Notes: generated by a model not told the origin, from the sequence alone. 64,000 nucleotides of DNA from Saccharothrix sp. (GCF_031180885.1 NZ_JAPSLK010000036.1:1-64000); one strand, 5' to 3'; numbered from the stretch's first letter, positions 35,731 to 44,228 are shown. Program-made: numbers and translations.

Positions 35731-36651
35731 TCATCGAGTGTCCTTCGTGGACGTTCGGCGGCGGACGGCGGTGCCCGCGCACACGATGACGGCGAGGCCG
35801 CCGACCACGGTCGGCCACGTCAACTCCTCCCCCAGCAGCCAGGCCGCCCACAGGATCGTCAGCACCGGCTGCACCAACTGCACCTGGCTGACCTGGGCCA
35901 TCGGCCCGATCGCCAGCCCCCGGTACCAGGCGAAGAAGCCCAGGAACATGCTGACCACCGCTAGGTAGGCGAACGCCGCCCACTCCACCGGCGTCCCGGA
36001 CGGCGGCTGCCGCACCGCCGACACCACGGTCAACGCGACCATCAGCGGCGCGGACAGCACCAGCGCCCACGACACCGTCTGCCAGGACCCCAGTTCGCGC
36101 GCCAGCAGCCCGCCCTCGGCGTACCCGATCGCGGCGGCGAGGACCGCGCCGAACAGCAGCGCGTCCGACCAGTGCAGCCGCCCGAAACCACCGGCCTGCA
36201 CCGAGGCGAACGCCAGCGCGGCCACGGCGCCCAGCCCGGCGGTGACCCAGAACGACACCGGCGGGTGCTCCTTGCCCCGGACCACGGCCATCACCGCGGT
36301 GGCCGCCGGGAGCAGGGCGATCACGACCGCGCCGTGGCTGGCCGGGGCGGTGGTGAGCGCGAACGAGGTCAGCAGCGGGAACCCCGCCACCACGCCGCCC
36401 GCGACGACGGCCAGCCGCGCCCACTGCACGCCCGTGGGCAGGCGCTGGCCGGTCAGCAGCAACGCCCCGGCCGCGAGCACCGCCGCGACGACCGCCCGGC
36501 CCGCCCCGATGAACAGGGGCGAGAACGCGCCGACGGCGATCCGGGTGAACGGGACGGTGAACGAGAACGCCGCCACCCCCAGCAGTCCCCACCCCAACCC
36601 GGTGGATAGCGGTGTCGCTCTGACGAGAGTAGCGCTACTGTTCTCTGACAT
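35731..36651 (-). CDS. EamA-family (DMT) transporter
   Basis: ATG 36651 gives about 306 aa with ten hydrophobic helices in two EamA repeats, for example GLLGVAAFSFTVPFTRIAVG and AAFAYLAVVSMFLGFFAWYRGL, followed by the closing QLVQPVLTILWAAWLLGE typical of the second repeat. DMT exporters of this kind move amino acids or metabolites. Its ATG overlaps by two bases with the divergent MocR gene's ATG (CATG at 36649-36652), which makes the MocR protein its probable regulator. A later internal start is possible. Confidence 0.85.
   Translation of the reverse strand: MSENSSATLVRATPLSTGLGWGLLGVAAFSFTVPFTRIAVGAFSPLFIGAGRAVVAAVLAAGALLLTGQRLPTGVQWARLAVVAGGVVAGFPLLTSFALTTAPASHGAVVIALLPAATAVMAVVRGKEHPPVSFWVTAGLGAVAALAFASVQAGGFGRLHWSDALLFGAVLAAAIGYAEGGLLARELGSWQTVSWALVLSAPLMVALTVVSAVRQPPSGTPVEWAAFAYLAVVSMFLGFFAWYRGLAIGPMAQVSQVQLVQPVLTILWAAWLLGEELTWPTVVGGLAVIVCAGTAVRRRTSTKDTR
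36628..36639. promoter_or_regulatory. Palindrome at the MocR/EamA divergent start
   Basis: AGTAGCGCTACT is a perfect 12-bp palindrome 10 bases before the MocR ATG and inside the 5' end of the EamA frame. It probably marks the shared control region. If so, either the EamA start is further in, or its first codons double as operator. Confidence 0.4.
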
Positions 36652-38056
36652 GTCCAACGATAGCACCGGGCGGATCGTGGCCGGCCTGCGCGCGTGGATC
36701 GCCCAAGCGCCGCCGGGCGCGCAGGTGCCGCCCACGCGGGCGCTGGTGGCCGAGTACGGGGCGAGCCCGGTGACCGTGCAGAAGGCGCTGCGGGCGCTGG
36801 GCGCGTTGGGGCTGGTGGAGAGCAGGCCCGGGGTCGGCACGTTCGTCCGCGCGGCCCGCACCGCCCGGCCGCCCGACTTCGGCTGGCAGACCGGCGCACT
36901 GCGCGCCCCGCACGCCCGCGTCCCGACCATGTCGGCCGCGATGCGCACCGGTCCGGCCGACGCGATCGCCCTGCACTCCGGCTACCCGGACCGCACCCTG
37001 CTGCCCGAACGCCTGGTCCGCACCGCCCTCACCCGCGCCGCCCGGTCCGAGGCCGCGCTGGCCCGGTCCGAGCCGGCCGGGCACCCCGAGCTGCGGGCGT
37101 GGTTCGCCACCGAACTGGGTAGCGCCACCCCGGTCGGCGTCGCCCCGCCCGCGCCGCGCGACGTCGTGGTGGTGCCCGGCAGCCAGAGCGGTCTCAGCTC
37201 GATCTTCCGGGCGCTGGCCGGGTTCGGGCAGCCCGTGCTGGTCGAGTCGCCCACATACTGGGGCGCGATCCTGGCCGCCGTACAGGCCGGCGTGCGGGTG
37301 GTGCCGGTGCCCGGCGGGCCGGCCGGTCCGGACCCCGACGAGCTGGCGCGGGCGTTCGAGGAGACCGGGGCGCGGCTGTTCTACGCCCAGCCCAACTACG
37401 CCAACCCGACCGGGGCGCAGTGGTCGCCGGAGGTGGCGCAGCGGGTCTTGGACGTGGTCCGGGCGCACGCGGCGTTCCTGGTGGAGGACGACTGGGCGCA
37501 CGACTTCGGCATCGACAGCACCGCGCGGCCCGTGGCGGTGCAGGACGACGCCGGGCACGTCGTCTACCTGCGGTCTTTGACCAAGAACGTGTCCCCGTCG
37601 ATCCGGGTCGCCGCCGTGATCGCCCGTGGCCCGGCCCGGGACCGGATCCTGGCCGACCGCGGGGCGGAGTCCATGTACGTGAGCGGGTTCTTGCAGGCCG
37701 CCGCGCTGGACGTGGTCACCGACCCGGGTTGGCGCACCCACCTGCGCTCGCTGCGCCACCAGCTCCGCACCCGCCGCGACCTGATGGTGGCGAGCCTGGC
37801 CGAAAACGTGCCGCAGGCCCACCTGGACCACGTGCCGCCGGGCGGGCTGAACCTGTGGGTGCGCCTGCCCGACGAGACCGACCTGGAGCGCTTGGCGGCC
37901 GACTGCGAGGCGGCGGGCGTGTTGATCGCGGCGGGCACGGAGTGGTTCCCGGCGGAGCCGTCGGGCGCGTACATCCGCCTCAACTTCGCCGGTCCTGACC
38001 CGGACCGCTTCCCCGACGGCACCCGCGTCATCGGCCGCATGCTTTCCGAACAATGA
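36650..38056 (+). CDS. MocR/PdxR-like GntR-aminotransferase regulator, 468 aa
   Basis: N-terminal GntR winged helix (RIVAGLRAWI, VPPTRALVAEYGASPVTVQKALRAL, ESRPGVGTFV) fused to an aminotransferase fold I domain. The latter has GSQSGLSSIFRAL, QPNYANPTGAQW, a DDWAHDFG segment and the PLP Lys in SLTKNVSPSIR (K312). MocR-type regulators sense PLP or an amino-acid aldimine. Here the divergent EamA exporter is the natural target, suggesting control of amino-acid efflux. The start codon overlaps that of the transporter. Confidence 0.9.
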   Translation: MSNDSTGRIVAGLRAWIAQAPPGAQVPPTRALVAEYGASPVTVQKALRALGALGLVESRPGVGTFVRAARTARPPDFGWQTGALRAPHARVPTMSAAMRTGPADAIALHSGYPDRTLLPERLVRTALTRAARSEAALARSEPAGHPELRAWFATELGSATPVGVAPPAPRDVVVVPGSQSGLSSIFRALAGFGQPVLVESPTYWGAILAAVQAGVRVVPVPGGPAGPDPDELARAFEETGARLFYAQPNYANPTGAQWSPEVAQRVLDVVRAHAAFLVEDDWAHDFGIDSTARPVAVQDDAGHVVYLRSLTKNVSPSIRVAAVIARGPARDRILADRGAESMYVSGFLQAAALDVVTDPGWRTHLRSLRHQLRTRRDLMVASLAENVPQAHLDHVPPGGLNLWVRLPDETDLERLAADCEAAGVLIAAGTEWFPAEPSGAYIRLNFAGPDPDRFPDGTRVIGRMLSEQ

Positions 38057-38057
38057 C

Positions 38058-38086
38058 GGCGAGGGGTCTTCAGCAGGCCCCTCGCC
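38058..38086. terminator. Bidirectional terminator hairpin
   Basis: GGCGAGGGG and CCCCTCGCC form a perfect 9-bp stem with an 11-base loop, 2 bases after the MocR stop and 13 before the convergent SSI gene's stop. Confidence 0.75.
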
Positions 38087-38098
38087 GAATCATTCGAT

Positions 38099-38509
38099 TC
38101 AGATGTTCCAGATTTCGCCGGCGGTCGCCGCGAAAACGCAGTTGTTCCCGTACGTCGTCGTGTAGTTCACCGGCTTGTCGCCGTACCACCCGACCGCGCG
38201 GACCGTCACGGGCGCGTACTGCAAGGTGCAGGCGACGCTGCTCTCGTGGTCGGTCGCGCTCAGGTCACCGTCCGCCGCGAACAGTTCCGCGCAGGCCGCG
38301 GCGGGGTTGTCGTGCAGCCCGCCAACGGGCTCGCAGGTCAAGTAGCCGTAACGGGTGCCGGCGTGCACCGGGTCAGCCTCGGAGTGGGAGACGCTCAGCA
38401 GCAGTCGAACGGTCGGCGCGGTCGTGGCGGCGGACGCCGAGGCCGGCATGGACACGCCGGCCAGTGCCGCGGCGGTGGTCGCGAGCAGGGCTGGCAACAT
38501 GCGGGACAT
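38099..38509 (-). CDS. Subtilisin-inhibitor-like (SSI family) secreted inhibitor, 136 aa
   Basis: Signal peptide (MLPALLATTAAALAGV, cleavage near SASA), then an SSI domain: YLTCEPVGGLHDNPAAAC, ELFAADGD, the second Cys pair around CTLQYAPVTVRAVGWY, and NNCVF near the C-terminus. The Cys spacing matches two SSI disulphides. SSI proteins block subtilisin-type serine proteases through a reactive loop between the inner Cys residues; here that loop is shorter than usual and reads ACTLQYAP. It is secreted, probably controlling the organism's own extracellular proteases during development. Confidence 0.85.
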   Translation of the reverse strand: MSRMLPALLATTAAALAGVSMPASASAATTAPTVRLLLSVSHSEADPVHAGTRYGYLTCEPVGGLHDNPAAACAELFAADGDLSATDHESSVACTLQYAPVTVRAVGWYGDKPVNYTTTYGNNCVFAATAGEIWNI

Positions 38510-38717
38510 GGTTCTCCCTCGAACGGAATCTTGTTGTCGACCCGACCGGTCGGGCCGGGTCCGCCGCCGAGGTTAGAAATGCCGACAACGCGCTTTCAAG
38601 GTGAGCAAACTCGCACCGCACACCATTGGCGTAGGCGATTCCGTGAAATCCGTGAAGACCGCCGACCGGCGGCGGGTCCGGCTACCCGAAACGGCGCAAC
38701 GAGAAAGTTTTCCCATT

Positions 38718-39683
38718 TCACGTCGTTTTGACGTGTGAATCATCGGTGGTTTGGGTCGTGCGCTCGCCGAGCCGCACGGTGACCACGCCGAGCAGGGTCA
38801 GCACCCCACCGGCCAACTGGACCGGCCGCGGCGCCTGGGCCAGCAGCAGCCACGCGAACACCAGCGCCATCAGCACCTCGGTCAACGCCACGAACGACGC
38901 CAGCCGCGACCCCAACCGCCGCGTCGCCGCGATCCCGGTGACGTAACCCAGCGCCGCCGTCACCACGCCCAGGACCACCACGGGCACCCACCACGACACG
39001 GTGAACCCGTCGAACGCCACGTCCCGAGTGGTCGCCCTCAACGGAACCGCCCCGAGCGCACCCGCCACGAGCAGCGCCACCCCACCCAGCAACAGCCCGC
39101 CCGCCGCCAGGGCGGTACCCGGCAGACCGTCCTGGTCCCGCGCCGACAGCACGAAGTACACCGCCGCACCGACCATCGCCCCGAGCGCCCACAGCACGCC
39201 CGCCGCGTCGACGTCCGCGCCCGACAGCAGGTCAAGCACCAGCACTAGCCCCGCCAACGCGAGCACCGCCCCCAGCACGGTCAACCGCCCGGGCCGCTGC
39301 CCGTGCCGCAACCACAACCACACCACCACCGCGACCGGTGCCGTGTACTCGACCAGCAGCGCGACACCGACGTCCATCCGCGCCACCGCGTTGAAATACG
39401 CCAGCTGGCACCCCGCGACCGCGACCAGCCCGTACGCCGTGACCAGCGGCAGGTTGCGCCGCAGCAGCCCCCAGTCACCGCGCAGCCGCGCCACAGCCGC
39501 CGGCAACAGCACCAGCCCCGCGATCAGCACCCGCGCCGACACCGCCGCCGCCGAACTCCAGCCCGCCTCCATGAGACCGCGCCCCAGCGGTCCCGACAGG
39601 CCGAACGACGACGCGGACAGCACCGCGAGGCCGATCCCGGGACCGAGTCGAGCGGCACGTCTGTCATGAGTCATGGTGGCCAT
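38718..39683 (-). CDS. EamA-family (DMT) transporter, 321 aa
   Basis: Ten hydrophobic helices in two EamA repeats, for example GLAVLSASSFGLSGPLGRGL, QLAYFNAVARMDVGVALLVEY and VALTEVLMALVFAWLLLAQ. Starts at ATG 39683 or 39674, both inside a large palindrome. It is an RhaT/EamA-type drug/metabolite exporter. It is divergent from the CGNR regulator gene 40 bases away, which very likely controls it. Confidence 0.88.
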   Translation of the reverse strand: MATMTHDRRAARLGPGIGLAVLSASSFGLSGPLGRGLMEAGWSSAAAVSARVLIAGLVLLPAAVARLRGDWGLLRRNLPLVTAYGLVAVAGCQLAYFNAVARMDVGVALLVEYTAPVAVVVWLWLRHGQRPGRLTVLGAVLALAGLVLVLDLLSGADVDAAGVLWALGAMVGAAVYFVLSARDQDGLPGTALAAGGLLLGGVALLVAGALGAVPLRATTRDVAFDGFTVSWWVPVVVLGVVTAALGYVTGIAATRRLGSRLASFVALTEVLMALVFAWLLLAQAPRPVQLAGGVLTLLGVVTVRLGERTTQTTDDSHVKTT

Positions 39684-39694
39684 GACTCATGACA
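39662..39694. promoter_or_regulatory. Operator between EamA and CGNR genes
   Basis: Arms TGTCATGAGTCATGG and CCATGACTCATGACA are perfectly complementary, 15 bp each, around TGG. The palindrome covers the EamA start codon. Its right arm overlaps ATGACA, a plausible -35 of the CGNR promoter, with -10 TAATCT 16 bases on. A third half-site, ACTCATGACAC, lies at 39732-39742. It is the likely binding site of the CGNR regulator. Confidence 0.7.
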
Positions 39695-39710
39695 CTATGG
39701 AGCGGCTTGG

Positions 39711-39716
39711 TAATCT
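39711..39716 (+). promoter_or_regulatory. -10 box of the CGNR gene (leaderless)
   Basis: TAATCT ends 6 bases before GTG 39723, so transcription would begin at or beside the start codon and give a leaderless mRNA. The matching -35, ATGACA (39689-39694), sits 16 bases upstream within the operator. Confidence 0.5.
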
Positions 39717-39722
39717 GTCAAC

Positions 39723-40253
39723 GTGGTTTTCACTCATGACACGGTGGCGTCCCTGCTCGCGGCGGTCGAGCTGGTGAACTCCGCCGTCGAGCCGGACACC
39801 ATGACCGACCAGTCCCAGGTCGACGCCTTCTTCGCCCGCCACGGCTACACGGGTGCCCGCACCAGGGACGCCACCGAACTCGCCGCCGTCCGCGCCCTGC
39901 GCGCCCCACTGCGCCGCCTGCTGACCAGCGACCGCGACACCGCCGCTCGGCTGGTCAACGAAACCCTCGCCGCCCACCGCGCCGTCCCCCAGCTGGTGCG
40001 GCACGACGGGCTGGACTACCACATCCACGTGGTCGACCCGGACACCCCGTTCGCCGACCGGATCGCGGCCGAGACCGCCATGGCGATGATCGACGTCATC
40101 AGGTCCGACGAGATGAGCCGGCTCGCGGTGTGCGCCGACGAGACCTGCGACGGCATAGTCCTGGACCTGTCCCGCAACCGCTCCCGCCGCTACTGCAGCA
40201 CCACGTGCGGCAACCGCGTCGCCGTCGCCGCATACCGGGCCCGCAAGAAGTAG
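39723..40253 (+). CDS. ABATE/CGNR zinc-finger regulator, 176 aa
   Basis: GTG 39723 start. The N-terminal ABATE-type helical domain (SLLAAVELVNSAVEPDT, VRALRAPLRRLL) is followed by the CGNR zinc finger: CADETC, then RSRRYCSTTCGNRVAVAAYRARK. This family is predicted to bind DNA as stress-related transcription regulators. The palindrome beside its promoter and the divergent EamA gene suggest an autoregulated exporter switch. The ligand is unknown. Confidence 0.9.
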   Translation: MVFTHDTVASLLAAVELVNSAVEPDTMTDQSQVDAFFARHGYTGARTRDATELAAVRALRAPLRRLLTSDRDTAARLVNETLAAHRAVPQLVRHDGLDYHIHVVDPDTPFADRIAAETAMAMIDVIRSDEMSRLAVCADETCDGIVLDLSRNRSRRYCSTTCGNRVAVAAYRARKK

Positions 40254-40358
40254 GTCAAGACCCCGTGGTGCGGTCGTGTGTCCGGTAGTCGCCACGATGG
40301 ATCGTGGTGGATCGGTGCAGTCTGGTGGGGGCTTGCGTCGAGCGGAACGAGAGGTGTC

Positions 40359-41024
40359 GTGGCCAAGACCGTCAAACGCCCGGAACCGAAGCGCCCGGAA
40401 GCGAACTGGAAACCCGCCACAGCCGGCGCCGTGACCGCGTTCGTGCTGGGGGTGGCCGTCGCGTTCCTGCTGGGTGCCTGGACGTCGGGGCCGGACAAGA
40501 CCGAGCGGCGGATCGCCGAGCTGCGGGAGGCGGAGGCGCGCCGGGACGTCGAGCAGATCGTCGTGCTGACCGATCTGGCCAGGGGCAGCCGCGACCGGCT
40601 GGCTCCGGTGTTGACGGGGATGTCCAAGGCGGCTCCGGCGGACGCGTCGAGCGGGGCCGTGCCGACCGCGGAGGAAGTCGCCGGGTGGCGTGACGTGGTG
40701 ACGGCCGAACTGCGCCGGTACTCGGAGACGCCGTCGGCGGGGAACGGTGTGAACGTGGCCCGAACCGCGTTGACCACGTCGGTGCGGCAGTTGGCGGTGG
40801 CGGTGGGTGGATTCGAGGCCGCTTTGAACGCGCCGGACCCGCAGCGCGGGCGGTTGGTCGGGTTGGCGGCGGAACAGCGGACGCTGGCGTTGCAGGCCTG
40901 GTCGGTGGCGGCGTTGCAGCTGGACGTGATCAACATCGAGGCGGGCAAGGGCCACGTGCACATCCAGCTGGACCCCCGGTCGGCACCGCTGGACGGCGAA
41001 CCCGAGGGCAGCGGTCGCCGCTGA
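40359..41024 (+). CDS. Single-pass membrane protein with coiled coil, 221 aa
   Basis: GTG 40359 follows AGAGG. A Lys/Arg/Pro-rich cytoplasmic start (KTVKRPEPKRPEANW) leads to one membrane helix (AVTAFVLGVAVAFLLGAW). Then comes an extracytoplasmic helical region with RRIAELREAEARRDVEQIV, likely a short coiled coil, and a globular tail. It has no known domain. It stands alone between the CGNR gene and the convergent Crp/Fnr gene. Confidence 0.7.
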   Translation: MAKTVKRPEPKRPEANWKPATAGAVTAFVLGVAVAFLLGAWTSGPDKTERRIAELREAEARRDVEQIVVLTDLARGSRDRLAPVLTGMSKAAPADASSGAVPTAEEVAGWRDVVTAELRRYSETPSAGNGVNVARTALTTSVRQLAVAVGGFEAALNAPDPQRGRLVGLAAEQRTLALQAWSVAALQLDVINIEAGKGHVHIQLDPRSAPLDGEPEGSGRR

Positions 41025-41057
41025 GCCCCGACGACGCCGCGCCGGTGGCGTGGTGGG

Positions 41058-41756
41058 TCAAGGGCGGCTCGTGGGCATGGAGTCGTCGGCGAAGTCGTGG
41101 AGGTGTTGCAGGTCCGGGATCAGGACGCCGCGCCGCGGGCTCGTCTCGACGACTCCCGCCGTCCGCAGCTCCGAGAAGGCCTTCTCCGCCGTCCGCGGCT
41201 TCATCCCCGCGATCGACGCCAGCTCGATCTTGGTCAACGGATAACCCAAGGCCCAACCGCGCGGGGTGTGGAGTCCGTGGAGGTCGACCAGGTGAAGCAG
41301 CACGCGAGCGACCCGGGCGGCCGCCGGGAGTGACATCTCGCGGCGCAGGTCGTTGGCCCACCGGAGGTGTTCGTTGCCGATCCTGACCAGCTCGACCAGC
41401 ACCTCGTCGTGCCGGGTCAGGAAGCGGGTCAGGTCTTCGGGCGGGATCCGGCGGCCGTCGACCGGGCCGCAGGTCACGACGCTCGCCGAACGGGGCTTGC
41501 CGTCCAGGGCGGCCATCTCGCCCACCAGGTCGCCTCGGGCCTTCAGGCTCAGCAGGCCCGTGTCGCCCGCGGTGTCGGTGGCCAGCACCTTGACCGCCCC
41601 GTCGAGCACGAGCACGGCGAAGCCGTCGTCGTCGCCCTCCCGGATCACCAGGTGGTTCGCGGGGTAGGTGACGGGCGTCCCGAGGGTCAGCACCAGTCGG
41701 CGCGTGCCCTCCGTGAGCCGGCCCAGGAGGCTGCGGCTCGGCCAGGTGTCCCCCAT
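41058..41756 (-). CDS. Crp/Fnr-family transcription regulator, 232 aa
   Basis: An N-terminal cyclic-nucleotide-binding-like barrel (YPANHLVIREGDDDGFAVLVLDG, DLVGEMAALDGKPRSASV) and a C-terminal helix-turn-helix with LTKIELASIAGMKPRTAEKAFSEL. The phosphate-binding cassette GEMAALDGKPRSA is close to the cAMP-binding consensus. No Cys cluster is seen, so it is of the Crp rather than the oxygen-sensing Fnr kind. Targets are unknown. Confidence 0.88.
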   Translation of the reverse strand: MGDTWPSRSLLGRLTEGTRRLVLTLGTPVTYPANHLVIREGDDDGFAVLVLDGAVKVLATDTAGDTGLLSLKARGDLVGEMAALDGKPRSASVVTCGPVDGRRIPPEDLTRFLTRHDEVLVELVRIGNEHLRWANDLRREMSLPAAARVARVLLHLVDLHGLHTPRGWALGYPLTKIELASIAGMKPRTAEKAFSELRTAGVVETSPRRGVLIPDLQHLHDFADDSMPTSRP

Positions 41757-41832
41757 CGGCTCGGACTCCGGTCGTGGTAGTCGATGTCGCGTGGCAACTC
41801 TCGCACAGCCCGGGGCCTGTTGTCGCCGGCCC

Positions 41833-41882
41833 GGACGCGCACGAGGTCCGGACCGGCGAGGACGCGCACGGGGTCCGGACCG
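41833..41882. repeat. Two-copy 27-bp tandem repeat
   Basis: Two 23-bp units (41833-41855 and 41860-41882, beginning GGACGCGCACG) differ at a single base and are 27 bp apart. They lie in the 383-base gene-free gap 41757-42139 upstream of the Crp/Fnr gene. In that gap I see no other gene; rightward frames are Arg/Pro/Gly low complexity. Confidence 0.5.
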
Positions 41883-42139
41883 CCCCCAGCCGGCCCGGAC
41901 CCCGCCCGGTTCACCACCACCGACGGCCGGTCCCCCGATCGGCCGTTCTCCCCTCGGTCTTCACCACGACAAGTGCGGCCCACGGCCCCCGGAGTACATG
42001 AGTCACCCGATCGGGCGGGCCGTCCGGGCGGCGCTGGTCACGCGAACACGATCACGCAGGTCGGCAGGCGAGCCGGCAACCGACCCGCGCGGTCCAGGCG
42101 GAACCGCTTCCGCGCCGGGTCCCGACCGGCGGCAGGCGG

Positions 42140-42343
42140 TCAGCGTTCGTTGCCGCGTTTGTAGTTGCCGGTGGCGCGGGCCAGGAGTTGTTGGGCGCCC
42201 TCGTCGTCCGCGCGGTCCAGGGCGGTGATCAGGCGGGCCGCCGACCGGCCCCGCACCGTCGTCACCACACGGCCGCCCCTCGACACCAGCACCTGGCCGT
42301 CCTTGGTCACCCGCCAGTCGAACGGGTCGTCGTCCAATCCCAC
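42140..42343 (-). CDS. Small conserved actinobacterial protein, about 67 aa
   Basis: Start set at GTG 42343 (GLDDDPFDWRVTKDG); GTG 42361 is also possible. The string WRVTKDGQVLVSRGGRVV, followed by DDEGAQQLLARATGNYKRGN, is a pattern I know from unannotated small proteins of many actinomycetes. It is soluble with a basic tail. No function is known. It lies upstream of the permease-prefix protein in the opposite sense of flow, with 48 bases between. Confidence 0.7.
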   Translation of the reverse strand: MGLDDDPFDWRVTKDGQVLVSRGGRVVTTVRGRSAARLITALDRADDEGAQQLLARATGNYKRGNER

Positions 42344-42409
42344 CCGCGCATCATGCCGCACGACCGAGAAGGCCCGCGCCCAGTGGACGCGGGCCTTGAT
42401 GACCGGCGC

Positions 42410-43765
42410 TTACCGGTAGCCGAAGATCGGCGGGAAGATCAGCACCACGACCCACGCCCACCCCGCGTACACCGGCAGGTAGTTGGTCTGCCACCGCTCC
42501 AGCGCCGCGAACGGCGTCTTCCGCCGCACCTGGCCCAGCAGGAGCCACGCCGACCACGCCAGGTTGGCCAGCAGGATCACGTTCTCGCCCAGCGCCGCCG
42601 CCTTGTTCGGCGTCGTGCCGTACTCGCTGATCCGCCCGGTGATCTCCAGCAGCACCAGCACGTCGATGAGCAGCGCGCTCACCACCAGCGCCAGTTGCAG
42701 CTTGTCGAACAACCCCGCCGGGGCCAGCGGGTCGCGCGCCGAGATCGAGTAGAGCAGCAGCCCCAGCACCACCACCAGCAGCAGGTCGAACAGGATCAGC
42801 GCCTCGCGCTCCACGTCGATGCCCGACGTGGTGACCACGAGCGTGATCAGGAAACCCAGCAGCACAGCGGTGAACAGCGGGGTGAAGAGCCGGGTCAGCA
42901 CGGGCGCGATGTTCTCCACCACGCTCTGCTTGGCCTCGACCAGCCACCCCGCCACCACGACCGCCGCCGCCGCGCCGCACGGCGCGAGCCACTGCGAGAC
43001 GAAGGTCTCCGGCGAGGTCCCGATCGCCTCGAACGTGCCGAACACGAACGCGATCAGCACACCGCCGCCGAGTCCGATGAGGACGTAGTAGACGAACCAC
43101 TCGCCGGTGAACCGCACGAAGTCCATGCGCCGGCGCGGCGAGCGCAGGTCGTCGGACACGTAGGCGAGCCCGACCGCGAACCACAGCGCGATCGGCAGGT
43201 GGATGCTGGTCAGCACGACCGACATCGACGTCTCCGCCAACGGGTACACGTTCGCGGCCACCGCGCCGACCGCGAACAACCCGACCAGCACGCCGATCAC
43301 CGCCGCGCCCGCCCGACGCCGCCAGGCCAGGAACCCGGCCAGCCACGGCAGGGCGAACAGGCTCGCGTTGGTCGCGTAGAACGCGCCGTCCCGGTCCAGG
43401 TCGAGCCCGAACACCTCCGGCAGCTTCACCGAGAGCGCCGCGCCCACCGCGCACGCCACCAACGCGACCAGCTCACGCCGTTTGCCGGGATCCGCCGCCC
43501 CGTCGACGTCCCCGGTCAGCACCAACTGCTTCCACAGCCGCTCGGAGTGCTCCCGCGCGAACTCGCGCGACAACTCGTCCAGGCTGCCCATCCGCTTGAC
43601 CGCGACCAGGAACGCCTCGTCGTCCCGGAGCCCGGCGGCGACCAACTCCTCCACCGACCCCCGCAGGTGGTCCTCGAGCTCCTCGACGTCGGTCCCCCGC
43701 AACTCCTTCCGGCGCTGCACGTAGGACCGCCACTGCGCGAACTGCGCCTCCAGCCCCTCGCTCAT
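42410..43765 (-). CDS. Permease-prefix domain membrane protein, 451 aa
   Basis: ATG 43765 overlaps the PadR stop in an ATGA. The cytoplasmic N-terminal 90 residues (EELEDHLRGSVEELVAAGLRDDEAFLVAVKRMG) are the 'permease prefix domain 1' seen on FtsX-like and other membrane proteins next to PadR genes. About eleven hydrophobic helices follow. It carries no transporter motif. In this arrangement the PadR protein controls the partner; the partner's function is generally unknown, perhaps envelope stress or lipid handling. Confidence 0.85.
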   Translation of the reverse strand: MSEGLEAQFAQWRSYVQRRKELRGTDVEELEDHLRGSVEELVAAGLRDDEAFLVAVKRMGSLDELSREFAREHSERLWKQLVLTGDVDGAADPGKRRELVALVACAVGAALSVKLPEVFGLDLDRDGAFYATNASLFALPWLAGFLAWRRRAGAAVIGVLVGLFAVGAVAANVYPLAETSMSVVLTSIHLPIALWFAVGLAYVSDDLRSPRRRMDFVRFTGEWFVYYVLIGLGGGVLIAFVFGTFEAIGTSPETFVSQWLAPCGAAAAVVVAGWLVEAKQSVVENIAPVLTRLFTPLFTAVLLGFLITLVVTTSGIDVEREALILFDLLLVVVLGLLLYSISARDPLAPAGLFDKLQLALVVSALLIDVLVLLEITGRISEYGTTPNKAAALGENVILLANLAWSAWLLLGQVRRKTPFAALERWQTNYLPVYAGWAWVVVLIFPPIFGYR

Positions 43766-44124
43766 CCCGGCACCCCCAGGACGACCGCCTGCGAGTCCCC
43801 GCGCCAGATCTCCTTCAAAGCACCGACCACCGTGTCCCACTGCCGGCGCTGCTCGGCCAGCTCGGCCAACCCGCTGTCGGTGATCCGGTAGTACTTGCGC
43901 CGCCGCTCACCGGCCACCGACTGCCAGCTGGACTCCACGTGCCCCAGCCGTTCCAGCCGGTGGAGCAGGGGGTAGAGCAGCCCCTCCGTCCAGTCCAACT
44001 CCCCGCCGGACAGCTCGTTGATCCGCCGCAGGATCGCGTACCCGTAGCTGTCGGCCTCGGCGAGGATGCCCAACACCATCGGCGTCGCCGACGCAGCCAC
44101 AAGATCTTTGGCGACTTTCACCAA
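43762..44124 (-). CDS. PadR-family transcription regulator, 120 aa
   Basis: GTG 44124 after GGAGG. Winged-helix PadR signature: TPMVLGILAEADSYGYAILRRI, GGELDWTEGLLYPLLHRLERLG, and SVAGERRRKYYRITDSGLAEL. PadR proteins are dimeric repressors that sense small aromatic or peptide ligands. It is coupled with the membrane-protein gene by an ATGA overlap. A palindrome 10 bases upstream of its start suggests autorepression. Confidence 0.92.
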   Translation of the reverse strand: MVKVAKDLVAASATPMVLGILAEADSYGYAILRRINELSGGELDWTEGLLYPLLHRLERLGHVESSWQSVAGERRRKYYRITDSGLAELAEQRRQWDTVVGALKEIWRGDSQAVVLGVPG

Positions 44125-44133
44125 ACCTCCACC

Positions 44134-44161
44134 CTAGATGTCTGATGCATAGTACTTCTAG
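44134..44161. promoter_or_regulatory. Probable PadR operator
   Basis: A 28-bp imperfect palindrome centred on TGCA (44146-44149), with outer arms CTAGA and TCTAG and inner ATGCAT, lies just upstream of the PadR gene. It contains an ATGT element as in known PadR sites. Confidence 0.6.
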
Positions 44162-44187
44162 GTATCGGCCGCCGGCAACGCCCCGGA

Positions 44188-44222
44188 GGACGGCGGGCGG
44201 GACGGGGGACCGCCCGCCGTCC
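44188..44222. terminator. Terminator hairpin, 13-bp stem
   Basis: GGACGGCGGGCGG and CCGCCCGCCGTCC form a perfect stem with a 9-base loop just past the stop of the ricin-domain remnant (44229). It is probably the original terminator of that glycosidase gene and now ends the long operon. Confidence 0.75.
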
Positions 44223-44228
44223 GATCAA

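Noticed and set aside
41784..42164. Rightward frame in the 41.8-42.1 kb gap
   Set aside because: Arg/Pro/Gly/Ser low complexity produced by the 27-bp tandem repeat and G+C bias; no ribosome site or family.
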